Assembly: GCA_022819605.1 (NCBI GenBank)
Contig: JAJEGW010000120.1
Span: 1-50,541 of the forward strand
Source of the DNA: Silicimonas sp.
GTDB taxonomy: Bacteria; Pseudomonadota; Alphaproteobacteria; Rhodobacterales; Rhodobacteraceae
Direction: 5' to 3'
DNA length: 50,541 bases
Part shown: positions 24,892 to 34,127 of the stretch, piece by piece
How positions within the stretch are numbered: position 1 is the stretch's first letter
Layout of the letters: each line of letters opens with the position of its first letter
Position numbers and translations under genes: made by a program
The notes under the pieces: generated by a model
Seen by the model: the letters and a program-made list of their open reading frames with translations, nothing else
Database searches by the model: none
What the model was told of the DNA's origin: nothing

Positions 24892-25976
24892 TTCTTAACC
24901 TCCCTGAAGCGTCGAACACTATCGACGACACGGCGGCAATCGCTTTCGCTGCCAACGGTGATCCGGAGACAGTCAGGCAGCTTGTAACCTCGGACCTTTC
25001 GAACAAGGATGCCATCTTCACGGAAAACCGCATCACAGGCGTTCGCCTCCTCCTCATCCCGGAAACGGGCCAGGATGAAATTCGCGCTTGACCGATCCGA
25101 AGGTACATCCACCGCCGCCAGGGAACGGGACAGCCACTCGCGACAGGCGGCATTCTCCTTGGAGCAACGCCTCACCCAATTCCGGTCGCGCGCAGCGGCC
25201 TCGGCCACCGAGAGTTGAACCTTCGAGAGATTGAATGGGCCCCGCACTCGGTTGAGATTGTCGATTACATGGACCGGGCCATAACCCCAGCCGACCCGGA
25301 GCCCGCCCAGTCCGTAGATCTTGGAGAATGTCCGGGTCATCACGACATTGTCCCGCGCCTCGACCAATGCGGCGCCACCGTCGAAGCCCTCCACGTATTC
25401 GGCATAGGCGCCATCCAGGACCAGGAGCACGTCGCTCGGCAATGCTCGCGCAAGCCGATTGACTTCGCTTGCGTCAATCATGGTGCCCGTGGGATTGGCC
25501 GGGTTTGCCACGAAAACAAGGCGCGTGCGGTCGGTAACCCCATCCAGGATGCAGTCAACGGCCACCTGACGCTCAACTTCGGGCACTTCGACGGGCGCGG
25601 CACCGGACGCCATGGCCGAGATTCGGTACATCGAAAACCCGTGCTCGGTGTGAATCACTTCCGTGCCTTCGCCGCCATAGGCTTGGCAGAGAAAGGAAAT
25701 CACTTCGTCAGATCCGGCGCCGCAGATAACTTGATCGGGGTTCAGGTCATGAACCTCGGCTATCGCGTCACGCAGGTCGGAATGGTCAGCGGACGGGTAC
25801 CGATGGAGTTCGCGGGCTGCGTCGGACCATGCGGCCCTCGCCGATTCGGGCACCCCGAACGGGTTTTCGTTCGACGACAGCTTCAAGGCGTCGCTGCGAC
25901 CGTCAATGCGACTTTCTCCACCCTGATAGAGCGCAATCCGGTCGATGCCGACCCTTGGAACTGGCGTTTTGATCAT
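24888..25976 (-). CDS. hisC: Histidinol-phosphate aminotransferase (probably also aromatic)
   Basis: A 362-residue fold-type I PLP aminotransferase. The landmarks are LSSNENPFG near residue 35, [11 protein letters not shown] (about 86-96), ANPANPTGT (158-165), and the PLP-binding Lys219 in [16 protein letters not shown]. It converts imidazole-acetol phosphate to histidinol phosphate. The coupling to tyrC suggests it also transaminates prephenate or phenylpyruvate, as known for several HisC proteins. A 6-bp hairpin sits directly in front of the ATG (see 25977-25996). Confidence 0.94.
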   Translation of the reverse strand: MIKTPVPRVGIDRIALYQGGESRIDGRSDALKLSSNENPFGVPESARAAWSDAARELHRYPSADHSDLRDAIAEVHDLNPDQVICGAGSDEVISFLCQAYGGEGTEVIHTEHGFSMYRISAMASGAAPVEVPEVERQVAVDCILDGVTDRTRLVFVANPANPTGTMIDASEVNRLARALPSDVLLVLDGAYAEYVEGFDGGAALVEARDNVVMTRTFSKIYGLGGLRVGWGYGPVHVIDNLNRVRGPFNLSKVQLSVAEAAARDRNWVRRCSKENAACREWLSRSLAAVDVPSDRSSANFILARFRDEEEANACDAVFREDGILVRKVRGYKLPDCLRITVGSESDCRRVVDSVRRFREVKK

Positions 25977-25996
25977 GGGCAGGTCTTTAGCTGCCC
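25977..25996 (-). promoter_or_regulatory. Hairpin abutting the hisC start codon
   Basis: GGGCAG (25977-25982) and CTGCCC (25991-25996) form a perfect 6-bp stem with an 8-base loop, ending at the base next to the hisC ATG. In the mRNA the stem occupies the ribosome-binding region, and there is no separate Shine-Dalgarno sequence outside it. It could damp or regulate hisC translation. It may equally be chance at this GC content. Confidence 0.35.
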
Positions 25997-26536
25997 CGGA
26001 CTTGACGTGCCAGCGCTAACCGCCGTTGCCAATTTGCCGGATCCTCGCACGCCGTCGGCGCGCAACCTCGCCCGGAACGACCGCATTCCTCGGCTCCGCA
26101 GCTTACATGTGTCTCAGCGAAGGCAAGTCCGCATCCCGCCAAATCGTGATCGCCTGGGTCGACGGCGAGGACGCACAAGGTCTTGCCTCTCGATCAAAAA
26201 GCCGCGTCGTTCGTGCTTGAACGCGTCGAATTGCAGGCGTGCCGAATCAACGAACCCGGCAATCTCCGCGGACGGGCCACGTGCGCCGCAATTCTGGTAC
26301 AGCGACGCCTCCCGGAGCATGACCTTGAGCCGGAACACGCTCCGGAGATGCGGGGCTGCCTGTCGTGCGGGCTTTCAGCGCACCTCCTCCCCAACAGCTC
26401 CGCCTTGAGCGAAAGCTGTGCCAGATGAAGCACGTCCTCGCCCGCATTCAGGATCGAAAACGCCGACGAATCGGCTTTGACTCTGTCGGCACCCTCAACC
26501 ATTGTGCCGCCGGCAATCAACGGAAGGGCCGAAATC
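25997..26536. other. Long intergenic region, no gene seen
   Basis: About 540 bases upstream of both hisC (minus) and the 5'-nucleotidase gene (plus). The frames on both strands are Arg/Ser/Pro-rich and do not resemble proteins. On the plus strand a CCTCCTCCC (26383-26391) stands in a stretch where GCTTTC (26371-26376) and GAAAGC can pair around a loop of about 37 bases. No tRNA, riboswitch or clear promoter could be recognised. The region may be the relic of a lost gene. Confidence 0.4.
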
Positions 26537-28105
26537 ATGAACACAAAAATCTTCTGCGCCGCGGGGCTCCTGGCGCTTGCAGGCGGCATGGCCTCAGCCG
26601 ATTACAGGTTGACAGTGCTTCACACGAACGACATTCACGCGCGTTTCGAACCGATCAGCCGCTTTGATTCGGGCTGCGGTCCGGAAGACAACGACGAGGG
26701 CAAGTGCTTCGGAGGGTCGGCACGTCTGGTCAGCGCGATCAAGGCAGCCAAGGCACGGAGTGACAACTACATCCTTGTCGATGGCGGAGACCAGTTCCAG
26801 GGCTCGCTCTTCTACACCTACTACAAGGGCAAGGCGGTGGCCGAATTAATGAACCAGATGGGATATGACGCGATGACCGTGGGTAACCACGAGTTTGACG
26901 ATGGACCGGAAGTTCTCCGCGCCTTCGTCGATTCCGTTGACTTTCCGGTCCTGATGGCGAATGCGGACATCGGAAACGAGCCATCCCTCGCCGACGCGAT
27001 CAATCCGTCGGTGATCCTGGAGCGGGCCGGAGAGCGATTGGGACTGATCGGGCTGACGCCCGAAGACACCGACGAACTGGCCTCGCCCGGCCCGAACGTG
27101 CATTTCAGCGATCCTGTCGAAGCGGTGCGCGACGAAGCCGAACGGCTTGTGGCGATGGGAATCAACAAGATCATCGTCCTGAGCCATTCCGGCCTGTCGG
27201 TGGACCTGAGCATAGCGGAGGCCGTACCGCAGGTCGATGTCATTGTCGGAGGGCATGACAACACGCTCTTGTCGAACACGCAAGAACGGGCAGACGGGCC
27301 CTATCCGTTGATGGTCGGCAACACCGCCATCGTGCAGGCCTACGCCTATGGCAAGTTCCTGGGCGAACTGAACGTCACCTTCGACGGCGACGGCAACATT
27401 GTCGAGGCTGTCGGAGAGCCGATTTTGCTCGATGCCAGCGTGCCCGAGGACGAAGGCACCAAGATGAGGATCAGCGAACTGGGCAAGCCGCTCGACGAGA
27501 TTCGGAACAAGGTCGTGGCAGAGGCTGGCGCGTTCATCGAGGGCAATCGGTCGGTCTGCCGAGTCCAGGAATGCCCCATGGGGAATCTCGTTGCCGACTC
27601 GATGCTGGATCGCGTCCGGGATCAGGGCATCCAAATCGCCATTGCAAATGCAGGAGGCATACGCGCGTCCATAGACAAGGGCGAAGTAACCATGGGCCAA
27701 GTCTTGACCATTCTGCCGTTCCAGAACACGCTGTCGACTTTCCGCATCAAGGGTCAGATCATCATTGACGCGCTTGAGAACGGCGTGAGCCAGGTCGAAG
27801 ATGTCAAGGGCCGCTTTCCGCAGGTGGCGGGGCTGAGCTTCACATGGGATCCAACCGTCGGCCCGAACGAGGGCAGGATCCAGGAGGTATTGGTCGGCGG
27901 CGTCGCCATCGATCCCGACGCCGTCTACGGCGTGGTTTCGAACAACTACGTCCGCAACGGCGGTGACGGCTACAGCATGTTCACTACAGACGCGATGGAT
28001 GTCTACGACTACGGACCGGACCTAGCCGACGTGCTGGCCGAATACATGGCCGCACAAGGCCCGGTCATGCCGTACGTCGAAGGCAGGATCTCCAGGTCGG
28101 AATAG
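26537..28105 (+). CDS. Exported 5'-nucleotidase (UshA-like, metallophosphatase)
   Basis: A 522-residue secreted enzyme. It has a signal peptide (MNTKIFCAAGLLALAGGMASA, cut before DYRL), then the calcineurin-like metal site: HTNDIH (Asp32, His34), GGDQF (Asp85), GNHEFD (Asn117, His118), SHSG and GGHDN. The C-terminal substrate domain follows, with NAGGIRASI, the TILPFQNTL segment and YGVVSNNYVRNGGDGY. The family releases phosphate from nucleotides in the periplasm for scavenging. Cys pairs (CGPED..GKC, CRVQEC) suggest disulfides. ATG 26537 is preferred over 26477 because GGAAGGG lies eight bases before it and the signal peptide follows at once. Confidence 0.93.
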   Translation: MNTKIFCAAGLLALAGGMASADYRLTVLHTNDIHARFEPISRFDSGCGPEDNDEGKCFGGSARLVSAIKAAKARSDNYILVDGGDQFQGSLFYTYYKGKAVAELMNQMGYDAMTVGNHEFDDGPEVLRAFVDSVDFPVLMANADIGNEPSLADAINPSVILERAGERLGLIGLTPEDTDELASPGPNVHFSDPVEAVRDEAERLVAMGINKIIVLSHSGLSVDLSIAEAVPQVDVIVGGHDNTLLSNTQERADGPYPLMVGNTAIVQAYAYGKFLGELNVTFDGDGNIVEAVGEPILLDASVPEDEGTKMRISELGKPLDEIRNKVVAEAGAFIEGNRSVCRVQECPMGNLVADSMLDRVRDQGIQIAIANAGGIRASIDKGEVTMGQVLTILPFQNTLSTFRIKGQIIIDALENGVSQVEDVKGRFPQVAGLSFTWDPTVGPNEGRIQEVLVGGVAIDPDAVYGVVSNNYVRNGGDGYSMFTTDAMDVYDYGPDLADVLAEYMAAQGPVMPYVEGRISRSE

Positions 28106-28115
28106 ACTCGGACAA

Positions 28116-28172
28116 GGCGCCGTTGACGCAGCAACGATATCCGGGAGCAAGCGTGCGGGAACGGCGCCGTTC
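28116..28172. repeat. Inverted repeat and palindrome after the 5'-nucleotidase gene
   Basis: GGCGCCGTT (28116-28124) is matched by AACGGCGCC (28160-28168), and the second arm is itself inside a perfect 14-base palindrome GAACGGCGCCGTTC (28159-28172). It lies between two convergent genes, ten bases after the 5'-nucleotidase stop. There is no T-tract, so a factor-independent terminator is doubtful; a bidirectional mRNA-stabilising structure or protein site is possible. Confidence 0.5.
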
Positions 28173-28362
28173 GCGCACGCCGCCGGAAGCGCGGGTGGCA
28201 GTCTCCTGCCATGACCAGATCGCGACAGGCGCTTTCCGGAATTCAGGCGCCATGCCATTGAACTGTCGCACGAGCCGATTCTTGTGCAGTTCAGCGTAGG
28301 CTCGCGCTGCGTCGGCGCTGCGAACAGCGGAGTCTGCGGCAACAGCCCCGAGTAACGACAGG

Positions 28363-29862
28363 TTAGTCCATGGCCTTGAAGGCGAATTCACCGCCTTCCT
28401 TGATGCCGGAAAACCAGCGCGCGGTAACGGTCTTGGTCCTGGTGTAGAAGCGGAACGCATCCGGCCCGTACTGGTTCAAGTCGCCAAAGGCAGACCGCTT
28501 CCATCCGCCAAATGTGTAGTAGGAGAGCGGTACGGGAATCGGGAAGTTGATGCCCACCATGCCGACGTTTACGCGGTGCGCAAAATCTCGAGCCGCGTCG
28601 CCGTCAGCGGTGAAGATGGCGGTGCCGTTCCCGTAGGTGTTGCCCATGGTCAGCTTCAGCGCATCCTCGTAGCTTTCTGTTCGCACCTGGCTTAGGACCG
28701 GACCGAAGATCTCTTCCTTGTAGATGTCCATCTCGGGGGTCACGTTGTCAAAGAGCGTCGGACCGACGAAGAATCCTTCATCGTAGCCCTGAAGCGCGAA
28801 GTCCCGACCGTCAGTCACAAGCGTAGCCCCCTGCTCCACGCCCTTGTCGATGAGGCCCGTCACGCGCTCCTTGCTGGCCATGGTAATGAGCGGCCCGAAA
28901 TCCACATCTTCACCAGCCGTAAATGGTCCGACCTTGAGTTTTTCTATTCTCGGCACAAGACGCTCGATCAGCGCGTCCGCAGTCTGCTCCCCCACCGGCA
29001 CCGCGACCGAGACGGCCATGCAACGTTCGCCGGCGGCGCCGTAGCCGGAACCGACCAGCGCATCCGCCGCCTTGTCAAGGTCGGCATCGGGCATGACGAT
29101 CATGTGGTTCTTCGCCCCGCCAAAACACTGTGCGCGTTTCCCGTTCGAGCAGGCACGGCTATAAATGTACTCCGCGATCGGTGTCGAGCCGACAAAGGCC
29201 ACGCCTTGAACGGTTTCGTTGTCGAGGATGGCATCCACGGCTTCCTTGTCTCCATTCACGATCTGGAGCACGCCGTCGGGCAATCCTGCCTCCTTCAGGA
29301 GATCGGCGAGAAGAAGCGAGGCAGACGGGCAGCGCTCGGACGGCTTCAAGACCATCGCATTGCCGCAGGAAATTGCCGGTGCCAGTTTCCAGAGGGGAAT
29401 CATGGCCGGAAAATTGAACGGGGTGATGCCTGCCACGACGCCCAGAGGCTGGCGCATTGAATAGAGATCGATGCCCGGGCCACCGTCATTCGTGAACTCT
29501 CCTTTGAGCAGTGCGGGCGTGCCCATGCAGACCTCGACGACCTCGAGGCCACGCTGCACGTCGCCACGGCCGTCGGGCAGAGTCTTGCCATGCTCCCGGC
29601 TCACCGCCTCGGCCAGCGTATCCATGTTCTCGACAATGAGCCGGCCAAGCGCCATCATCACTCGCGCACGCCGCTGAGGGTTCGTTGCCGCCCAGCCGAC
29701 CTGCGCTTCGGCGGCTCTCGCCACGGCCTCGTTCACTTCCTCGGCGCTGGCAAGCGGGACACGTGCCTGAACCTCGCCGGTGGCAGGATTGTATACGTCG
29801 CCGAACCGGCCCGAATTTCCCTTGACGCGCTTGCCATCGATGTAGTGGCTGAGTTCTTCCAT
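28363..29862 (-). CDS. mmsA: CoA-acylating methylmalonate-semialdehyde dehydrogenase
   Basis: A 499-residue aldehyde dehydrogenase from ATG 29862 (GGGAGG five bases upstream; the frame is open eight codons further). Features of the MmsA/IolA group are visible: YIDGKRVKG at the N-terminus, PFNFPAMIPLWKLAPAI (149-163), catalytic Cys281 in GAAGERCMAVSV, and the C-terminal FPIPVPLSYYTFGGWKRS. The group converts methylmalonate or malonate semialdehyde to propionyl- or acetyl-CoA in valine, inositol and beta-alanine catabolism. No mmsB or iol genes are adjacent in the window, so the pathway served is not fixed by context. Confidence 0.92.
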   Translation of the reverse strand: MEELSHYIDGKRVKGNSGRFGDVYNPATGEVQARVPLASAEEVNEAVARAAEAQVGWAATNPQRRARVMMALGRLIVENMDTLAEAVSREHGKTLPDGRGDVQRGLEVVEVCMGTPALLKGEFTNDGGPGIDLYSMRQPLGVVAGITPFNFPAMIPLWKLAPAISCGNAMVLKPSERCPSASLLLADLLKEAGLPDGVLQIVNGDKEAVDAILDNETVQGVAFVGSTPIAEYIYSRACSNGKRAQCFGGAKNHMIVMPDADLDKAADALVGSGYGAAGERCMAVSVAVPVGEQTADALIERLVPRIEKLKVGPFTAGEDVDFGPLITMASKERVTGLIDKGVEQGATLVTDGRDFALQGYDEGFFVGPTLFDNVTPEMDIYKEEIFGPVLSQVRTESYEDALKLTMGNTYGNGTAIFTADGDAARDFAHRVNVGMVGINFPIPVPLSYYTFGGWKRSAFGDLNQYGPDAFRFYTRTKTVTARWFSGIKEGGEFAFKAMD

Positions 29863-30008
29863 CGCACCCTCCCAACTCGCTGCCAAAGATTACGACAACG
29901 GAAACGAGAGGGAAAGTGGCAGGGTGCGACAGTTCCGAAACTTGACAGACCGATGCGCACGGTGAAACCTTCTGAAAGACCACAGGCCTTTGGATTGGAG
30001 AGAGACAA

Positions 30009-30440
30009 ATGCTCGTACGCCAGATCCTCGCAATGACCGGCGGGCCAGACGTCGTCACTATTGAACCGGAAGCTTCAGTGGCGGATGCCGCGCAACTGCT
30101 GTCAAGGAAGCGAATCGGCGCATTGGTTGTCTGCAGCGCAGATCGGCCTGTCGGCATGCTGTCCGAGCGCGACATCGTTCGCGAACTTGGACGGCGCGGC
30201 GAGGTCTGCCTCAAGGAGAAGGTGTCGGACATGATGACCCAAAAGGTCATCAGCTGCACGGCGGACCAAAGCGCCAATCATGTTCTTCAGGGGATGACTG
30301 ATGGCAGGTTCCGGCACATGCCGGTGATGGAAGGCGAACGCATGATCGGGCTGATTTCGATCGGCGATGTCGTCAAAGCCAGACTCTCCGAACTCACGAT
30401 GGAGAAAGACGCGCTTGAAGGCATGATCAAGGGCTACTGA
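30009..30440 (+). CDS. CBS-domain-pair protein
   Basis: A 143-residue protein made of two CBS motifs only: about residues 6-60 (SVADAAQLLSRKRIGALVV then GMLSERDIVREL) and 74-130 (FRHMPVMEGERMIGLISIGD). Stand-alone CBS pairs bind adenine nucleotides or SAM/NADH and regulate partner enzymes. GGAGAGAG stands before the ATG. It is divergent from mmsA and 183 bases ahead of coaD, so it is probably monocistronic. The regulated partner cannot be inferred. Confidence 0.93.
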   Translation: MLVRQILAMTGGPDVVTIEPEASVADAAQLLSRKRIGALVVCSADRPVGMLSERDIVRELGRRGEVCLKEKVSDMMTQKVISCTADQSANHVLQGMTDGRFRHMPVMEGERMIGLISIGDVVKARLSELTMEKDALEGMIKGY

Positions 30441-30623
30441 ATCACGGCAAACTCGATTCGGCACCCGTTTCCGCCGGCAACGCATCCTTGATGACGGGCG
30501 GAAAGCCTGCGCAGTTTTCGCGCCAGGGACATCGCCCAAATTGTCTGGCACCCCGCCTTTCGCTTGAGGCCCCGTGGAGCACATGGCAGGGATGCTCCCG
30601 GCGCGTCGACAAGGAGAACTAAA

Positions 30624-31127
30624 TTGCGCATCGCTCTATACCCCGGCACCTTCGATCCGGTCACGTTGGGTCATCTGGACATCATCGTGCGGGCCACCGC
30701 TCTGGTTGACCGCCTCGTGATTGGCGTCGCCATCAACAGCGATAAGAACCCGCTTTTTTCGCTAGAGGAACGCGTTTCAATGATCACGGAAGAGTGCCGC
30801 AGCGTGTCGGCGCAAACCGGCTGCGAGATAAAGGTTCATCCGTTCGACAACCTTCTTGTTGACTGTGCGCGAGACGTGGGCGCCAATCTCATTGTACGGG
30901 GTCTTCGTGCGGTGGCAGACTTTGAATACGAGTATCAGATGGTCGGCATGAACCGCACACTCGATTCAGGAATCGAAACCGTATTTCTCATGGCAGAAGC
31001 GCAGCACCAGGCCATAGCGTCGAAACTCGTGAAGGAAATTGCGCGGCTTGGCGGTGACGTCTCGCGCTTTGTAACCCCGACAGTCCAGGAAGCGCTCGTC
31101 AGGCAGCTGCACAATCACGGAAATTGA
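30624..31127 (+). CDS. coaD: Phosphopantetheine adenylyltransferase
   Basis: CoaD adenylates 4'-phosphopantetheine, the penultimate step of CoA synthesis. The 167-residue protein starts (M)RIALYPGTFDPVTLGHLDI with the T/HxGH nucleotidyltransferase motif (His17) and carries NLIVRGLRAVADFEYEYQM and the C-terminal ISSKLVKEIA-like segment (IASKLVKEIARLGGDV). The start is a TTG at 30624: AAGGAG (30611-30616) is seven bases upstream and the family always begins here. The open frame reaches 30564, but the extra 20 codons are unlike CoaD. Confidence 0.96.
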   Translation: MRIALYPGTFDPVTLGHLDIIVRATALVDRLVIGVAINSDKNPLFSLEERVSMITEECRSVSAQTGCEIKVHPFDNLLVDCARDVGANLIVRGLRAVADFEYEYQMVGMNRTLDSGIETVFLMAEAQHQAIASKLVKEIARLGGDVSRFVTPTVQEALVRQLHNHGN

Positions 31128-31293
31128 CCGATGACGAAACGCGCTCCGGTCTCCACCGACCCGCCAATCCGGACCATGCCAATGGCAGGTGACGGCATCT
31201 GAACGCATCGGAATCTACAGCGCCAGACAACTCCGGGCATGTGCGCCTGCGGCCGAACCCGCGAATGACAGGCGGACCAAGCAGGACAAGGCC

Positions 31294-31608
31294 CTAGAGT
31301 TCCTCCACTAGCTGGGTCTTTGCGACTCCGAGCAGTTCGTTCATCTTGGCACGAATGTCTTCTTGGCTGGCAAGGTCCCCGAGATCGCCGGCGACCTTCC
31401 GAAGCACATCATCGTCTCCTGGCTCTTCGAAGTCCGCCTTCACGACTTCCGACGCGTACGCATTCGCCTCATCGTCCGACTTGCCGAGCAATTCGGCGGC
31501 CCATAGACCGAGAAGCTTGTTGCGGCGTGCCTCCGCCTTGAACTGCATTTCGGCGTCGCGTGCAAACTTGGCCTCAAAGGCGTCCTCGCGCTCATCAAAT
31601 GTGCTCAT
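31294..31608 (-). CDS. F1-ATPase inhibitor subunit zeta (DUF1476)
   Basis: A 104-residue helical protein opening MSTFDEREDAFEAKFARD, the hallmark of the alphaproteobacterial zeta subunit, which inserts its N-terminus in F1-ATPase and blocks ATP hydrolysis (described in Paracoccus denitrificans). The rest is the four-helix bundle of DUF1476 (RNKLLGLWAAELLG and onward). I use ATG 31608 rather than the open-frame ATG 31680, since the family starts at MSTFDERE. Divergent from purC, its usual neighbour in Rhodobacterales. Confidence 0.93.
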   Translation of the reverse strand: MSTFDEREDAFEAKFARDAEMQFKAEARRNKLLGLWAAELLGKSDDEANAYASEVVKADFEEPGDDDVLRKVAGDLGDLASQEDIRAKMNELLGVAKTQLVEEL

Positions 31609-31783
31609 TCCTGCTCGTCCTTGGCTTAGAAATTGACATGCTCTCATATGGCGGCAAGTCTGTTCGACCACAAGGGGCACGAACGCACGAATTCGCCCGC
31701 TTGCCGCTATGCGCGCTTTGCCCTAAACGTAATCGGATTCCGCCAGTTGCAGCATCGGGCGGCAGTCGATTTCTGGAGTCGCA

Positions 31784-32545
31784 ATGTCACGTCGCAAGAA
31801 GATCTACGAAGGCAAGGCCAAGATCATGTATGAAGGTCCCGAACCCGGCACCCTAGTGCAGTATTTCAAGGACGATGCGACGGCCTTCAATGCGAAGAAG
31901 AAGGAAGTGATCGACGGCAAAGGGGTGCTGAACAACCGGCTCTCGGAGTTCTTCATGAGCGGATTTAACCAGATCGGAGTGCCGACACATTTCATCCGCC
32001 GCATCAACATGCGTGAGCAATTGATTCGCTTTGTCGAGATCATACCGCTGGAAGTGGTCGTTCGAATCCATGCGGCCGGAACCCTGTCCGAGCGGCTTGG
32101 CATCGAAGAAGGAACGCTTCTGCCGAGACCTATCGTGGAGTTTTGCCTCAAGGATGATGCACTTGGCGATCCCCTGGTGTCGGAAGAGCACATTGTCGCT
32201 TTCGGCTGGGCGTCACAGCATGATCTTGACGACATGATCGCGCTGGCATTGCGGGTCAACGATTTCCTGTCCGGCTGCATGCTGGCTGTTGGAATCCGCC
32301 TCGTCGACTTCAAGATCGAGGTTGGGCGCGTTTGGGATGGCGATTTTCAGCGCTTGATCGTGGCCGACGAGATCAGCCCTGATTCCTGTCGCCTGTGGGA
32401 TATCGAGTCCGGCCAGAAGTTTGACAAGGATGTCTTTCGTCGCGATCTGGGAAATCTTGCGGACGCCTACACGGAAGTTGCGCGCCGCCTCGGCGTCCTG
32501 CCGTCCAACGTCATGCACACGACCAAACCCAAGCTGGTCAACTGA
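31784..32545 (+). CDS. purC: SAICAR synthetase
   Basis: PurC joins aspartate to CAIR in purine synthesis. The 253-residue protein starts with [20 protein letters not shown] and has the ATP-grasp-like features of the family: [33 protein letters not shown], and [13 protein letters not shown] with [16 protein letters not shown] is five bases before the ATG. The next pur gene, purS, starts 245 bases downstream, with no gene recognised between. Confidence 0.98.
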   Translation: MSRRKKIYEGKAKIMYEGPEPGTLVQYFKDDATAFNAKKKEVIDGKGVLNNRLSEFFMSGFNQIGVPTHFIRRINMREQLIRFVEIIPLEVVVRIHAAGTLSERLGIEEGTLLPRPIVEFCLKDDALGDPLVSEEHIVAFGWASQHDLDDMIALALRVNDFLSGCMLAVGIRLVDFKIEVGRVWDGDFQRLIVADEISPDSCRLWDIESGQKFDKDVFRRDLGNLADAYTEVARRLGVLPSNVMHTTKPKLVN

Positions 32546-32790
32546 CTGCCGCGAACAGGACGTACGCCGGACAGTTCACGACCTGAACGGGTGCATAGGA
32601 CGCTGCACAGGTTGTCCCTGTTGCCTGATGCCGCATCAGCTGGAAAGTCCCTGTCGCCGTCCCCTGCAATGCCTATCCCCAAAGGGTATCGCAGGCAAGC
32701 ACCGCATCACGGCACACGTTGCAGCGGTTGGACAATTGCCGGGAAATCCGCAATACCACGGCGACATCAACCGAGTGCGTGGGCAAGAGA

Positions 32791-33030
32791 ATGAAGGTGC
32801 GCGCGGCAATCATGCTCAAGACCGGTGTTCTTGACCCTCAGGGCGAAGCGATTCGTCACGCCTTGGGCACGCTTGGCTTCGTTGGCGTCGAAGGCGTCCG
32901 GCAAGGCAAGATCATCGAGATAGATCTAGCAGAAACCGATGCAAAAAAGGCCGAAGCCGAAGTGCAGCGGATGTGCGAGGCACTCCTCGCCAACACCGTC
33001 ATCGAAAGCTACGAGGTGGAACTGCCCTGA
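32791..33030 (+). CDS. purS: FGAM synthase subunit PurS
   Basis: PurS is the small structural subunit that links PurL and PurQ in FGAM synthase. The 79-residue product starts MKVRAAIMLKTGVLDPQGEAIRH in part and has the usual LDPQG and VGVEGVRQGKIIEI blocks; length is typical. I use ATG 32791; the frame is open 24 codons further but without homology. The stop overlaps the following dehydrogenase start by one base (TGATG). Confidence 0.95.
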   Translation: MKVRAAIMLKTGVLDPQGEAIRHALGTLGFVGVEGVRQGKIIEIDLAETDAKKAEAEVQRMCEALLANTVIESYEVELP

Positions 33031-34067
33031 TGCGAGCCGCCGTTCTGAGCGGATACAATGAACCGCTCTCCATCGAAAACGTTCCGGAACCTGCCTGCCC
33101 CGAGGACGGCGTTGTCCTGAAGGTGCTGGCATGCGGCGTGTGCCGCAGCGACTGGCATGGCTGGACGGGTGAACATCCTCGCATAAAGCCCGGCCAGATC
33201 GGTGGTCACGAGTATTGCGGAGAAGTCGTGGCAGCCGGCCCTGTCGCGCAATACGCAACGGGCGACCGACTGATTGCGCCGTTCATCCTGGCTTGCGGTG
33301 CCTGCGCAAATTGCCGTGCCGGCGAAAGTAACACCTGTCTCGACCAACGGCTGCCCGGATTCACCGAACCCGGCGCCTTCGCGGAATTTGTCGCCGTGCC
33401 CCGCGACCACAATCTGGCACGCCTGCCTGAAGACATGATGCCAACCCTCGCAGCCGCGCTCGGTTGCCGAGTGACGACGGCCTGGCACGCGCTGACCGAC
33501 AGGGCGGCGCTGCAACCCGGCGAGTGGCTGGCGATTCACGGAACGGGTGGAATCGGACTTTCTGCAATGCTGCTTGGCATCGCGCTCGGCGCGCGCGTGA
33601 TCGTCACCGATGTTGTCGAAGAAAAACTGACCCATGCTAAGGCGCTTGGCGCCGAACACGCCATTGACGCTTCGGACGGCGGCAGTGCCAAACGAATCCG
33701 GGAAGTTACCGGAGGCGGGGCACATGTTTCCGTGGAGGCCCTGGGATTCCCGGTGACCCAATCGGCGAGCCTTGCCTGCCTCCGCCCGCTGGGCCGTCAC
33801 GTTCAGGTTGGCATGCCGATCGGCCATCATGCGGTCCAGGAGGTCGATCTCAACGCGGTCTACATGCAAAATCTGGCAATTTTCGGCTCCCGGGGCATGC
33901 CGGTCCATCGCTATCCTTCGCTGCTGAGCCTGATCGAAGCCGGACGCGTCGATCTGTCTCCGATCGTGGCTCGGGAGGTCAAACTCTCGGACACAAGCGC
34001 CGAACTCGCTGCATTCAACGGTCCAAACCAGCCGGGAATCGCGGTCATTACCGATTTTACGGCATAG
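33030..34067 (+). CDS. Zinc-dependent alcohol dehydrogenase (MDR superfamily)
   Basis: A 345-residue medium-chain dehydrogenase. The catalytic zinc ligands are Cys38 (GVCRSDWHGW) and the GGHE pair (His60, Glu61). The structural zinc ligands are Cys89, 92, 95 and 103 (CGACANCRAGESNTC). The NAD fold follows, with GTGGIGLSAMLLG. It starts at ATG 33030, sharing a base with the purS stop, so it is translationally coupled to purS. The open frame from 32973 overlaps purS and is rejected. It separates purS from purQ, an unusual place. The substrate is not inferable; the closest general type is the AdhP/threonine dehydrogenase-like group. Confidence 0.92.
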   Translation: MRAAVLSGYNEPLSIENVPEPACPEDGVVLKVLACGVCRSDWHGWTGEHPRIKPGQIGGHEYCGEVVAAGPVAQYATGDRLIAPFILACGACANCRAGESNTCLDQRLPGFTEPGAFAEFVAVPRDHNLARLPEDMMPTLAAALGCRVTTAWHALTDRAALQPGEWLAIHGTGGIGLSAMLLGIALGARVIVTDVVEEKLTHAKALGAEHAIDASDGGSAKRIREVTGGGAHVSVEALGFPVTQSASLACLRPLGRHVQVGMPIGHHAVQEVDLNAVYMQNLAIFGSRGMPVHRYPSLLSLIEAGRVDLSPIVAREVKLSDTSAELAAFNGPNQPGIAVITDFTA

Positions 34068-34127
34068 GAGGACGGCAGTGGGCAAGTTGAGCGGCGCCGG
34101 CAAGACATTTCCTGCAAGGTCTGCGAG

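Noticed and set aside
26383..26391. CCTCCTCCC as a second Cuckoo RNA
   Set aside because: The nine-base motif is expected about once in a GC-rich window of this size, the flanking stem is weak, and no DUF1127 gene precedes it. Kept only as a low-interest note.
25215..26408. 397-codon plus-strand frame across hisC and the gap
   Set aside because: Most of it is antisense to hisC, which has every aminotransferase motif; the product has no recognisable fold.
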